Positions 54,298 to 63,780 of a stretch of 64,000 nucleotides of DNA are shown piece after piece. How positions within the stretch are numbered: position 1 is the first letter of the stretch; each line of letters opens with the position of its first letter. The stretch is taken from the NCBI GenBank assembly GCA_977006965.1, contig OZ345374.1, positions 1,922,001-1,986,000 on the forward strand, in the 5' to 3' direction. The position numbers were made by a program, and so were the translations under genes. This DNA is from Phymatolithon calcareum (taxonomy: Eukaryota > Rhodophyta > Florideophyceae > Hapalidiales). Under the pieces are notes generated by a model, which searched no databases, had not been told where the DNA came from, and worked only from the letters and a program-made list of their open reading frames with translations.

Positions 54298-55027
54298 AGA
54301 AGAAAAAGAAGAAGCGGGAGTTGCTATTTAAAAGTTACCAACGCATCTGCAGACGCTTGGGGAAACTTTGCGAAGGCAATAGGACCACGGACAGGGTCTC
54401 TCTTGGTTGAACGATTGCAAGGTCAGGCGCTACACGATCTGGTGAAGTATCAAAACCTACCGCTGAAGATAATGGTGATTTCTTCATTACCCTAACAGGT
54501 TAGCACGTCTAGAAGGCTTCATTTGATTCCACTTGCTGAGGTCGGAGGCGTGTGTTATGACCGATTCGTTATTTTGGTTTTGAGTGGTTCGCTTGAGAGC
54601 GCTTAAACTTCCTCTGCCCCATAATTGGGCCACGAGCGGGAATATGTTCCACTATACTGCGTCGCGCATAGTCTACGGCAAATGGATTGGATGATTTCAT
54701 ATTTCGCCCGCAGCCTTGCCCGCTTGTAACATGGCAAAGGACTTCTTCAAGTGCTCTTCGTAGGCGATGATGAGGCAAGGGCCACACATGGCCCAACGAG
54801 CAGGCACAAGTTGGTTTTCGCTGTCTGTGGAAAGTTACAAACATGTTGAGTTCCTCCAACTCATTTTCTAGACTTTTTGAAAAATCGTTTTCTGAATTAC
54901 CCCTTTCCGTAAATGTTTTCCCTTTTCCTTCGACGTCAAAAGTTCGAAGGAATCGCACAGCACTTATTGTGGGCTGATTAACGGTGCTCGAGTAAAACTT
55001 TCGTTGCGTGTTCGTCCCAAATGGCAT
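54298..55027 (-). pseudogene. LINE family C, second 3' end
   Basis: GAAGAAAAAGAAGAAG tail at 54298, a 3' UTR near-identical to that at 52965-53090, then coding remnant: the frame 55027-54569 contains RRALEEVLCHVTSGQGCGRN, matching RRALDEILLC of the neighbour. The portion above 54850 is uncertain. Confidence 0.6.
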
Positions 55028-55403
55028 TATTACAGTTTCGGTTTCCGCGGATGTAGTGCTCCGGAAGTATTTCCTCCAACAAGTCCTGAACTACATTCTT
55101 GGGAGAAGACTATTCCCATTTGGATGGTGTGGTAGCACATATTTCCCGCTCTGTGACATGTGCTGCAGTGCTCAAGCAAGCCTAAAAACAGAAGTTTCAT
55201 AATGGACGATTGACGAGGGCATCAAAAATGGATTTCAAACCTAGAGGGTCCTTTTGAAGGATGGTCGCATAGCCGTGTGGATGATAAACTCAAAGAGCTG
55301 CGACGTTTAACAAGCGATAGTCCACCACATGTATTATACCTGTGCTATGTCAAGAGTATCCAGAAGAGTGTGGAGCTGCTCGAGCGAAGCTACAAGGCAG
55401 GGA

Positions 55404-55505
55404 TGGATGGATTTCTGTTTTATTGAAGCTCCCTTAGTCAATTATCATTGCACCTGAGAGACTTTTCGTTGCGCTACAATCCTTCGCTTACGTTTTCATT
55501 GCTTT
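55404..55505 (-). mobile_element. Very short LINE family D insertion with target duplication
   Basis: Only 102 bases of the 3' UTR (GCGAAGGATTGTAGCGCAAC on the minus strand). AAGGCAGGGA flanks both sides (55394-55403 and 55506-55515), a 10-base duplication. The GGAT tail units sit at the expected 3' end. Confidence 0.8.
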
Positions 55506-56063
55506 AAGGCAGGGAGAAACACTTTTGGAGCCAAAGTTGACTGAAATCAAACTGCGAGTGCCAGATAATTGTTTGGCTGATCTCAAGATGGACAAGGCCC
55601 ATACAGTAGCACCTTCGTTTGAGATCCGTATTGCAACGGCAATTTCCGCACGTATGATTGCATGATGACGAATTTGGCTCGTGTCAAAAATCTTTGAATT
55701 TCAGGCCTATACACGGTAGGCCTCAATAGGCTCTCGCTAATGTGAACAGAGAATTAGTCATTTTATTGATGTGCTCGGTGCCCCCAGCAAGGTTCAAAGT
55801 TGAGGAAAAACCTGTCGAGGAGCTTTTGCTGTCAAGTGCAGCCCGAGAGCACAAACCTTTTCTGCTGGCGACAGGTAGCCTCGCTGTCCACCGCGCCCTG
55901 CTGTCTTCGAACGCTTCCGGTCTCAGCGTCAACGGGCGCCGAGCTGTGTCGATCGCCCGGCGCCCTTAAGAGAGTCTCTGCCGGCGATTTATACGTGAGC
56001 GTGACGTCTTAACCTCCATCATCATCTGTCAATTCATCATTGCGATCGGCATTTGCAGGAATC
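55506..56063. other. Upstream region of the PRA1 gene
   Basis: GC rises from about 55790. Short ORFs only. The last 70 bases before the ATG include CCTCCATCATCATCTGTC, a likely leader. Confidence 0.5.
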
Positions 56064-56675
56064 ATGGCGTACGGAGCAGCGGCAGATGAAGAGAATCTTT
56101 TGGCGTACGGCGGCGCCTCAAAGCCCGTGGCACCAGCCCCATCTTCCGCACAGGGAACAGTTGCACCGTCGATATCGCAGCTGCCAAATCCGTTACAGGG
56201 CGCGGCGACGCCGTTCTCCGCCGAACGTGCAGATCTTCTGGGAAATTTTTTCCGCGCCACTTGGGAAGGTTGTCAGCCGTGGACCGAATTTTACTCCACC
56301 CGCGCGTTCAGCAAACCGTCGTTCCACGAGCTCAGTGATCGTGTCCGGTCGAACATCCTTACTTTTCGGAATAATTACATTATCGTCGCATCGTTTTGGC
56401 TTGGGGTTTCCGTGATCTTCAGCATTCCGACTTTTCTCGTTGCCGGTCTTGGGTTTTATGGGGTGGAGAAATGGGCGACACGGCGGGCGAACAAGAATCA
56501 GGGTGCTCTGTCCCATAATGACCGGATCCTTATCGTCGTTTCTGCTTTGTTCATCATTTGGATCACGGGTATTTATGGTTACTTGACTATGTCGCTCTTT
56601 TTTACTGGCGTCACCATTGCTGCGCATAGCGCTTTTCATGCGGAGTCGGAACCGGCTGTAATAAGTGCGGTGTAA
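56064..56675 (+). CDS. PRA1/YIP3-family prenylated Rab acceptor
   Basis: 203 residues from ATG 56064 to TAA 56673-56675. An in-frame TTG at 56040 would add eight residues, but the ATG is preferred. The N-terminal 75 residues are Ala/Pro/Ser-rich and cytosolic. Then come FSKPSFHELSDRVRSNILTF and RNNYIIVASFWLGVSVIF, the family's R-x-N-x-x-x-F-R-x-N-Y signature before the first hydrophobic hairpin. A loop (HNDRILIVV) and a second hydrophobic hairpin follow, ending with a short acidic tail. PRA1 proteins sit in ER/Golgi membranes, bind prenylated Rabs and other small GTPases and help their membrane delivery. The gene is convergent with farnesyltransferase beta, 137 bases between stops. Confidence 0.85.
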   Translation: MAYGAAADEENLLAYGGASKPVAPAPSSAQGTVAPSISQLPNPLQGAATPFSAERADLLGNFFRATWEGCQPWTEFYSTRAFSKPSFHELSDRVRSNILTFRNNYIIVASFWLGVSVIFSIPTFLVAGLGFYGVEKWATRRANKNQGALSHNDRILIVVSALFIIWITGIYGYLTMSLFFTGVTIAAHSAFHAESEPAVISAV

Positions 56676-56812
56676 GAGTGTAAACGTAAAGCTAACCAGT
56701 AGTTAGACAACCTGTTCTCGTTTCCCAGAGCGGCAGTGTATGTTTTGGTAACTTTGTAATGTACTACGTCATCGCCCTCTTGAGATCGGTAGTTTTATGC
56801 TATTGTGTGTTC

Positions 56813-58060
56813 CTATTGCGATTTGAAATATAGCCTGGCTTCTAACGCTTTCTCCTGACTAATATTATACACAGGATTCGTCCTTCTAACTGAAATGCTC
56901 TCATTAACAGGGGCGCCCCCGAATACCTGGGCGATGCTCAATCCGCTCAAAGAGTAACACGTATGCAAATAGTCCGGAAGAAGTCCCGGCTTATCACGAA
57001 ACCCTCCACGTCTTGTCTGAGCACATTCCAGGATGTACTGCTGCAACGCTTGTCCATCAAATAGCCCAGTCAACATTGAGCTTCTCTCCTCTTCATTAAC
57101 CGGATGGTAAGGGGACTTACTGTCAGCAAACCCCAGCAGAGGGAACAAGGCGCCAACCCAGAACGAGTAGCAACTATCCACCAACTTGTTCGTCCGTCCC
57201 TGAAATCCTCCTTCGTAACTCATCTGCCGCATCACCGCCCAATCCAATAACATCTCCACATCAACCTCGCCAAGCTGCCCCATGATTACTAGCGACGCGG
57301 TTGCACAATATGTATTTCCGCCATGTGCCTCATTGCCCGGCTCGCCGCCAAAGCCGCCGTCAAACGCCTGCAGCGCGCACACGTATTCCGCGCATCCATC
57401 GAACAGGCTCGAATCGCTTTCAGTAATCCCTGTGAGGGAAGCGGCGCACAATGCGGAGTACATCGCGCGGACGTCCAATTCTCCACATGGGGATACGCGG
57501 AATCCGCCATTTTCAGTCTTCATGTCGCGAATGAATCGATGCAGCTCCGCAACATCTATAGCCTTAAATGCGTCGGGTGTTCCAAGCGTGCACAGCGTGG
57601 CCGTTGCAGCGTACGTACTAGCCATATGGCCACTTTGCCCTGGGCCGCCACCAAAACCCCCGGTGACTTCATCTTTGCAGAGGACTAGATGGCCTATGAT
57701 GCGCGCGCATAATTCTTCTGGGATCACAGCCCCAAGTAGATCGAGAGAATGCACGATCCAGAATGAAATCCATGGTTGCGCCGCGGACAGAGATTCGTAC
57801 GCCGTCGGCAGATAGTCAAGAGCGCGGAAGAGCCACGAGATATGCCGCTCGCGGTATAGCTGTGGGGCTTGGGACGAGGTAAGGTTTGCAAGCTGCTTGC
57901 GAAGCAGCAATATGTCCTGCTCTACCTCCCGTTGCTGATCTGAAGTTGCCGTCGGCAACTCATCATGCCATACCGAAAGACTGTTGAAGTGTTGCAATTC
58001 GCTCTCCGAAGGAACAATCCCGGTAGTGGCATCGACTTCGTCGTCGCCCTGCATCGCCAT
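56813..58060 (-). CDS. FNTB: Protein farnesyltransferase beta subunit
   Basis: 415 residues, ATG 58060-58058, stop at 56815-56813; human FNTB is 437. It follows the human protein block by block: ERHISWLFRALDYLPTAYES, SAAQPWISFWIVHSLDLLG, TGGFGGGPGQSGHMASTYAA, GELDVRAMYSALCAAS, DGGFGGEPGNEAHGGNTYCA, YEGGFQGRTNKLVDSCYSFW and PDYLHTCYSLSGLSIAQ. The zinc ligands are all present: Asp near 295 and Cys near 297 (DSC) and His near 366 (LHTC). HGGNTY near 247 and RTNKL near 289 line the isoprenoid pocket. The partner alpha subunit is not in the window. The enzyme attaches farnesyl to CaaX cysteines of Ras, Rheb and lamin-type proteins in the cytosol. Geranylgeranyltransferase I/II beta subunits are less likely: the long C-terminus and WISFWIVHSLDLL favour FTase. 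Confidence 0.93.
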   Translation of the reverse strand: MAMQGDDEVDATTGIVPSESELQHFNSLSVWHDELPTATSDQQREVEQDILLLRKQLANLTSSQAPQLYRERHISWLFRALDYLPTAYESLSAAQPWISFWIVHSLDLLGAVIPEELCARIIGHLVLCKDEVTGGFGGGPGQSGHMASTYAATATLCTLGTPDAFKAIDVAELHRFIRDMKTENGGFRVSPCGELDVRAMYSALCAASLTGITESDSSLFDGCAEYVCALQAFDGGFGGEPGNEAHGGNTYCATASLVIMGQLGEVDVEMLLDWAVMRQMSYEGGFQGRTNKLVDSCYSFWVGALFPLLGFADSKSPYHPVNEEERSSMLTGLFDGQALQQYILECAQTRRGGFRDKPGLLPDYLHTCYSLSGLSIAQVFGGAPVNESISVRRTNPVYNISQEKALEARLYFKSQ

Positions 58061-58397
58061 TGCGCTTCCAGAGCGAAGCGCGAGAAGTGGGCCAAGGACC
58101 GGTTTCGATTGTTCTCCATGGAGGGAAAGACGAATTTCGGAAGAAAAATCAAGAATTTGAGATTGATTTTTGAAAATACGCGTTTTTTATGAAAAGATTT
58201 TAAAAATGAGATATTTCGCAGATATCATCTGGAATCCATCCAACAATCCCAATCTACAGGAAACGATGTGGCCCGAGAAAGTGGAAGTACCGCTGGGGTA
58301 TTGTTGCTCCCCATCAGCGCAGGGCATCGCGGATAAGCAGGCTTCTCGTGGGGAACTAAAATTCCAGTGTGCGAACCAGTGAAAACTCTTTCGCAGC
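58061..58397. other. Short intergenic, divergent promoter region
   Basis: About 340 bases between the FNTB start and the next gene's ATG, transcribed away from each other. Probably a shared promoter region; AT-rich near 58150-58220. Confidence 0.5.
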
Positions 58398-58937
58398 ATG
58401 CTGCGCGGCTTATGGCGTCTACGCCAGGCGGCAACGCGGAGGCTGCTCAGCACCGGGCCGGACAGTCGGCGAGGAAAAGTCGTGAATCGAGCGGGAGTTC
58501 AAGCAGAAGCTGACAGGCAACGCGAGGTGGAGCATGCACGAAGAATGGCGGAATGGGCATCTAGAAATATGCTCCCTTGGGAGCGAGCTCAGATGGATGT
58601 CTCCGTGAAGCCGCTGAAGACTTGGGAACGCGTTTACTGGCGTCTTTTCGTTGTATTCGGCACTGTTGGATTCGCGTATGAGACTTACGTGCTTGGCAAC
58701 CGGCGCGTCCTATGGAAAGGGGACACCGATGTCGTTGCTACCTCGGCGGTGGGTTCCACGACTTCATCTGCGGACGGGCTCTACCGCAGCAATAACGCAT
58801 TCCGCTCGCATCATCTCATGTCGGACGCGGAGGCGAACAGATTACCCGTCCCGAACAACGTTGCTCTGGGTTATGGTTCTGCACCAGATGGGTGGCATGC
58901 CGATGACGAGCGCAAGTCGGGCGACGAGTTCCGGTAA
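58398..58937 (+). CDS. Small single-pass membrane protein, probably mitochondrial
   Basis: 179 residues, ATG 58398 to TAA 58935-58937. The start MLRGLWRLRQAATRRLLST is Arg-rich, lacks acids and looks like a mitochondrial presequence with an RRLLS-type cleavage site. A charged helical segment follows (REVEHARRMAEWASRNMLPW). One membrane span lies at about residues 80-99 (YWRLFVVFGTVGFAYETYVL). The C-terminal 70 residues are polar. The layout suits a small inner-membrane protein such as a respiratory-complex accessory subunit, but I recognise no family. Confidence 0.65.
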   Translation: MLRGLWRLRQAATRRLLSTGPDSRRGKVVNRAGVQAEADRQREVEHARRMAEWASRNMLPWERAQMDVSVKPLKTWERVYWRLFVVFGTVGFAYETYVLGNRRVLWKGDTDVVATSAVGSTTSSADGLYRSNNAFRSHHLMSDAEANRLPVPNNVALGYGSAPDGWHADDERKSGDEFR

Positions 58938-60696
58938 TTCTGATGCGTCGCGCTTGATTAGCGTGGCGGAGTCCAGGCTTTTTGGTACTGACAACTTTTT
59001 AATCTTGTATAATACGTAGTTTGCTAGTTTGGCATGTCATTCTCATTCTCCCTCCTTGTAGATTATGGCTGTCTGTTTCATTATTCTATATTGTGCGTTA
59101 CCATGCAGAATCTGTTGTCACTTAGTGCAATGCCGTCGCCGAATCTGTGAATTAGAAACTTGACGCATGGCGACCCTTCAGTTTGATGGACTCGCAAGAG
59201 ACTTTTTCCGTTCGCCGTCCACTACTCGTTGCCAATTTTGAATATCGTGAGGATTTGTTGAACACTCTGGTCCGACGATCCTAACAAGTGGAGAAGGAAT
59301 CGTACCACAAAGTAGACAAACATCACCTACAGTATTTGAAACCAAATAAAAATCAACGGTATTTAATAACGTTTTTGTGTCGTTAATTATTTATGGACAT
59401 TTTCAAGCCTTCATTTATAACTACACGTGTCAATTCTGCCGTTGTTGTGTCAGACACATGTTGTAAGCTATTACAAAAATCTCAGATACTGTATACTGTT
59501 CACAAAGGCAAGACTGACCTCTATTTCCAATTCATCGGCTGCGATATCGACACCCTAATCGAGTGAGGAAACCTCTCTAATCACCGAATTAACTTCTGCA
59601 TCAACCGCTTTCTGGGGTCCCCCGATGCAGGCTCTCGCCGTAACAGCTGCAATACCACCTCCTCGCTCTTTATTTCCGCGCGTGTGCGGCCCTCGATAGG
59701 AGTATAAAGAGATATGTATGTAAATTTAAAGAATCTAAAAAGAAGAGACAAGCAACGTATGCTTCCGATAGGACCACCTCCTCGCTTGTTGAGCACTGTG
59801 CGCAACGGAATCTTCAACAATAGCTTTCCGCATAGACCTAGACTTCCCTTTTTTACCTTGTCGATGCCCCAGACGCCTCCACGCGATTTTTGGATTCTTT
59901 AAAATATAAAGAATCCAGAAATCGCGTGGAGGCGTTGTGTTTCCAGGCTTGCAGCACGAACAGAGCTCAAGCGCTCTACTAAAGGCTTCAGTAAGTGCTC
60001 ACCATGTCTTGTAATCGAAGCAAACCAAGTGAACGCCAGTTTCATATATTGCATGGGTGAACCGAAGATGGACCTTTTTTCTGTTCCACTGATATACCGT
60101 CCTTTGGAAAATGCAAAACTTTATCACCGGGTACTGTGGCATAAATTGACTGATTTGGCCTTGCCAAGTGGTAAAGGTAGTCGCAAACAACTCTGAAGAT
60201 GAATCCTATTGCTCTATAAGTTCAACAATCGAGCGCAGCACAGTGCGGCAAGTTGTGCTCCTGTATGTCAAGCCCGCGGCAGAACAGCTCTGCAGACAGA
60301 TAGAAAAGACTCGAGAAATCTTTATCCCTTGACGCACTGCTAACCCCACCAGGTGATATGCACCATGCAGTATTCAATGATGTATTTTTGTTGATGGCGT
60401 CGTCGTACTCAATGGGCTTGGTGTGAAGACTGAACAATTGGAAACGGGAAATATATCTCTTCATCGGAAGCTTGGAAACTAATAAGGACTAAAGACTATT
60501 CTATCTATAATTTCATGCGTTTGAAATCTCATATCCAGCGCTATACAGGACGGTGATGTGGAGTCATTTTGCCGGTTGTTTTCTAAAAGCAAACTCCGTT
60601 TCCTTATAAACAATTTTTTCAGCAATGTAAATCTCACCAAAGCTTTCCACGCGCCGATTCCTTTCACAAGACGTGCGAAAAAGTGAAGAACAAATC
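58938..60696. other. Gene-poor region with one long hairpin
   Basis: About 1.76 kb without a supported gene. A 29-bp-arm hairpin lies at 59873-59935. Small ORFs at 59581-60667 show no features. The stretch just upstream of 60697 should contain the kinase promoter. Confidence 0.5.
59873..59935. repeat. Hairpin, 29-bp arms, one mismatch
   Basis: Left arm 59873-59901 (ACGCCTCCACGCGATTTTTG...) and right arm 59907-59935 are reverse complements but for one base; 5-base loop. Confidence 0.95.
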
Positions 60697-61902
60697 ATGG
60701 AAAATTACAAGTTTATAGGCGTACTTGGCAAAGGATCATATGGGGAGGTATTCAAGGCCGAGCATCGTGGGACAAGAAAATTATACGCAGTCAAAAAGAG
60801 CGTACCACGAAAGCAGCAAGACGGACTTCCGCGAGCGACTGTTCGAGAAGTAGAAGTAGCTGAATCTCTGCAATCTAAATACATTGTCAAAGTGCACGAT
60901 TGTATTTCGGCTTGTGCTTCTAAAAGGAACCAAGAATTCTATCTGGTACTCGAGCTTCTCGACTGCAACCTTCACATGTTCCAGAAAGAAAAATTTGGAG
61001 CTTCCTCTGGGATGGACTTGAGTTCTGCAAAAAGATTCCTCTATCAAATATTACTAGGAGTGCACGAATGCCACAAAAAGGGGATTATTCACTATGATCT
61101 CAAGCCTGAGAATATACTCGTTGAAGAAGCTTCAGGAACAGTTAAGCTGGCAGATTTTGCTGATTTGCCCGACCTCCAAGGTACCGGGATTGTGGGTACT
61201 CTTGAATATATGGCACCCGAAATTTTGCTGCAAACTAGAAATTGCACTCCAGCCGTTGACATATGGAGTTTTTTTTTAGTAGTATTTATTAAACGCTCTC
61301 AGTAACACTCTTTAGACTGTAAGGGAGATGCGTTTCGGTTGCTACAGCCTTGTAGCATAGTATAACATTCATATATGCTTCTTCCGCAATCTTGTATATC
61401 GTGGCCCTAGCTGCAAAAACCCACATCGGACGGATGTGGGAAAAGCTTAGAGTCCTCTATGCGCTCAGCGGCGATTCGAGCTCGCAATTCTTATCCTTTG
61501 TTTTTCTATTCCATGTCCTCGTAAAAGGCACTGGTAAAGAAGAGTAGCTGGTCCAGTGCTTCTTCGGTCTTCTTGGTTGACATATGGAGTGTCGGATGTA
61601 TTTTTGCAGAAATGCTGAGAGGAGTTCAATTGTTCAAGTCTTCCTCAGGTCTGAAAGGAATGCTTAAGTCAGTTTTCTCGAAGCTTGGGACTCCTACTCA
61701 TCTCAAAATAGCTCAGATTCAAGAACAAGGGGGATGGAAAGTGTACCCCAAGTACGCAAACACTTTGCCATTTATCTTCTCGGATACTGCAGTACTAGGG
61801 CTTTTGACATCTATGTTGGATATAGACCCAGAGAAAAGAATAACGGCTATTGAGGCTTTGGCTAGCTCGTTATTCGACGATATCCGTAGAGAATACACCT
61901 AG
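60697..61902 (+). pseudogene. CDK-like protein kinase split by a LINE insertion
   Basis: Exonic parts 60697-61269 (191 codons) and 61591-61902 (103 codons) are in register once the insert and one duplicated 15-mer are ignored, giving 294 residues, the usual CDK length. ATG 60697 gives MENYKFIGVLGKGSYGEVF; an in-frame GTG lies 24 bases upstream. The ATP lysine is residue 33 (YAVKK). The PSTAIRE helix reads PRATVRE with Glu 51, both numbered as in CDK2. The catalytic loop is HYDLKPEN (HRD changed to HYD), the magnesium loop DFA instead of DFG, then EYMAPEILL and VDIWSVGCIFAEML, followed by LGTP and DPEKRITAIEAL. Both catalytic Asp are kept. As it stands translation meets a stop inside the insert after about 200 codons, losing the C-lobe. 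It is a recently broken gene, or the insert is tolerated or removed from RNA. Confidence 0.8.
61270..61575 (-). mobile_element. LINE family B fragment inserted in the kinase gene
   Basis: 306 bases, antisense to the kinase. Target duplication GTTGACATATGGAGT at 61255-61269 and 61576-61590, exact. A T-run at 61270 is the poly-A end. On the minus strand it encodes KTEEALDQLLFFTSAFY and a stop, the LINE's C-terminus, then the 3' UTR (ATTTATTAAACGC in antisense) as in 14637-14940. Strongly 5'-truncated. Confidence 0.95.
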
Positions 61903-61979
61903 TAGAAGTCTGTACTTAGCCTCTCATTCACTCTTAGTAGCGATTTTTGAAATATGCTACACTTCAGTTTCTGAACACT

Positions 61980-62445
61980 AATGTGCTCATGCAAAAGAAA
62001 GTTTCGTACTGATCTGTCATTCGTAGAGCACGGATTCCCACAGGTGTCAACAACAAGTATTACTGAAGAATTCGGCACCAGAGCCAGAGCGCATATGGAG
62101 ACCCTTGAACGCACGCTAGAAGGGTACGAACTTGAAGGAGAAATACGACTGGAAACAGAAAAGGCACTAGATGAGCTCTTACTATTTAGCAAGACACTCA
62201 TAGAACGCATGGAGAACGAAGAAGGCCTGTATTAATCAGCAGAATGCAAGGCAGAAAGTGGTCGAGTCCAAGCACCAACAATCCCGTAGAGGACTGAGAT
62301 AGGACTACTTTGAGTCCTGAGTTTTCCCGTCCGCCATACTGGTGGACGTTTCGTGAGCTACACAAAGGTAGGTAGCATCAGAGGAAGCCTTGCCCATATC
62401 TTCGGAAGTCTGTGGGGTTTTTAAATAAACTTGAAAGGAAAAAAA
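61980..62445 (+). mobile_element. LINE family A 3' end
   Basis: Coding tail 61981-62235 (84 codons) ends LLFSKTLIERMENEEGLY. The 3' UTR follows and ends TTGAAAGGAAAAAAA at about 62447. The coding tail is intact and the UTR nearly identical to that at 9350-9500. 5'-truncated. Confidence 0.85.
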
Positions 62446-63340
62446 TTCGTAGAGCACGTACCACTAGAATACAGTCGAAGAAGATTCTGGTGCCAGATAA
62501 TCCACAGCACACGGCGGTGAAGTAACTGCAAAACACAAGGCCTGAGTCAAAAATATGAAAAGCTCACCTAGTATAAACCTCGAATCTGTTAGATGAACTT
62601 TGGGCTTGGCACTTATCGAATGTTTCTAGTCATCATTTGAAAAGACTATTTTTTAATAGCAAACGTTGTAAACAACGGCTCGGGACTGCTTTCACTTTGT
62701 TAGGTGCATGCTATTTACATGAATTGCGTGAAATCGTTACTTCGCCTCTACGATGCAGCCATCTGAAAATTTGCTGACACATTAGAGAGATAGGGGCCTA
62801 GTGTCTATTTGACGGACCCCCTCAATTGAGGAAGACAGAATGCTATGTCGTGGAATACAAAACAAGGAAAAAGCGAAGTTTTAATATACCCGGGCTTGTT
62901 CCATCAAAAATTCAGATTTACGGTGTGAATGATTGCGTGATTGAAAGACTGTTCTTCTGGTGTCTATATTGTCTTGCTACTATCCAGGAATATGTGCTTC
63001 CTGGTGAGGTTGCAAGAGCTCTAGGTTTCGTGTCCTGCAATTCTTGTGTCTACTGTAATGACTTATTGCGTGGCTACAAGACCGTTCATCTGGTGTCTTG
63101 ATTGTCTTGTTACTATCCAGGAATATGTGCTTCCTGGTGAGGTTACAATTGCTTTTGTTTGCGTGGCCTGCAATTCTTGAATGTGCTGTACCATGCAATA
63201 ACTGGACTGTGTTACTCATGTCCGTTTAGACTGTTCTCACTTCCCTACATAAGCCAACGATTACCGTAGTTTGTTCTAGTGACAGAACAACAGATACGAG
63301 CTCATGATACCGAGCTCTAAGAATGTTACACTTGATAAAC
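62446..63340. other. Unassigned with a 133-bp-offset duplication
   Basis: Contains two ~100-base near-copies (see the tandem duplication entry). No gene is supported; the ORF at 62826-63101 includes one copy and has no recognisable domain. Confidence 0.5.
62947..63183 (+). repeat. Tandem duplication, two ~100-bp units 133 bp apart
   Basis: Both units run GACNGTTC-TCTGGTGTCT, TATCCAGGAATATGTGCTTC, CTGGTGAGGTT, then CCTGCAATTCTTG. Each carries the small hairpin CCAGGAA-TATGTGC-TTCCTGG. Confidence 0.85.
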
Positions 63341-63369
63341 TGATTGTTCATGTGTTTATCTGATTGCCC

Positions 63370-63740
63370 CCTCTTTTCAAATACGGGGTCCGAGCTCCAC
63401 GAAACCCGCAGACTGGAATATCTCGGTACAACGATCGACAATACAGGCGTAACCGACCACGCAACCCTGAAACGCCTTTCCAAAGCGAAAAGTATACTCC
63501 TCGCCCTCCGGGACATTGGCGTCACAGCTAAAGGACTGACGACAACAAAACGCATATCCATATATAAGGCCCTGCTCCAATGTCGATGGGAATACGCACT
63601 GCACCTAACGCCGTGATCGACGTCCATTCAAGCGCATGTGGATCAGGTAGAAAGATTTTTTTACTCCATAATATTCAGCCATTTTGCTAAGCGGAATAAT
63701 GATCGAATGCGAGCGCTATGCAGACAGGGGTTGCGCCAAT
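63370..63740 (+). pseudogene. LINE RT thumb fragment
   Basis: Frame 63344-63616 holds TRRLEYLGTTIDNTGVTDH, then GVTAKGLTTTKRISIYKALL and CRWEYALHLTP, the post-palm RT pattern of the other LINEs, then a stop. The next frame continues VDQVERFFYSIIF and decays. Confidence 0.75.
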
Positions 63741-63780
63741 TCCATTGTTTGCGATTGCAGTCCAGGATGAAATTCATCAA

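Noticed and set aside
57282-57815. 177- and 121-codon plus ORFs
   Set aside because: Antisense shadows of farnesyltransferase beta.
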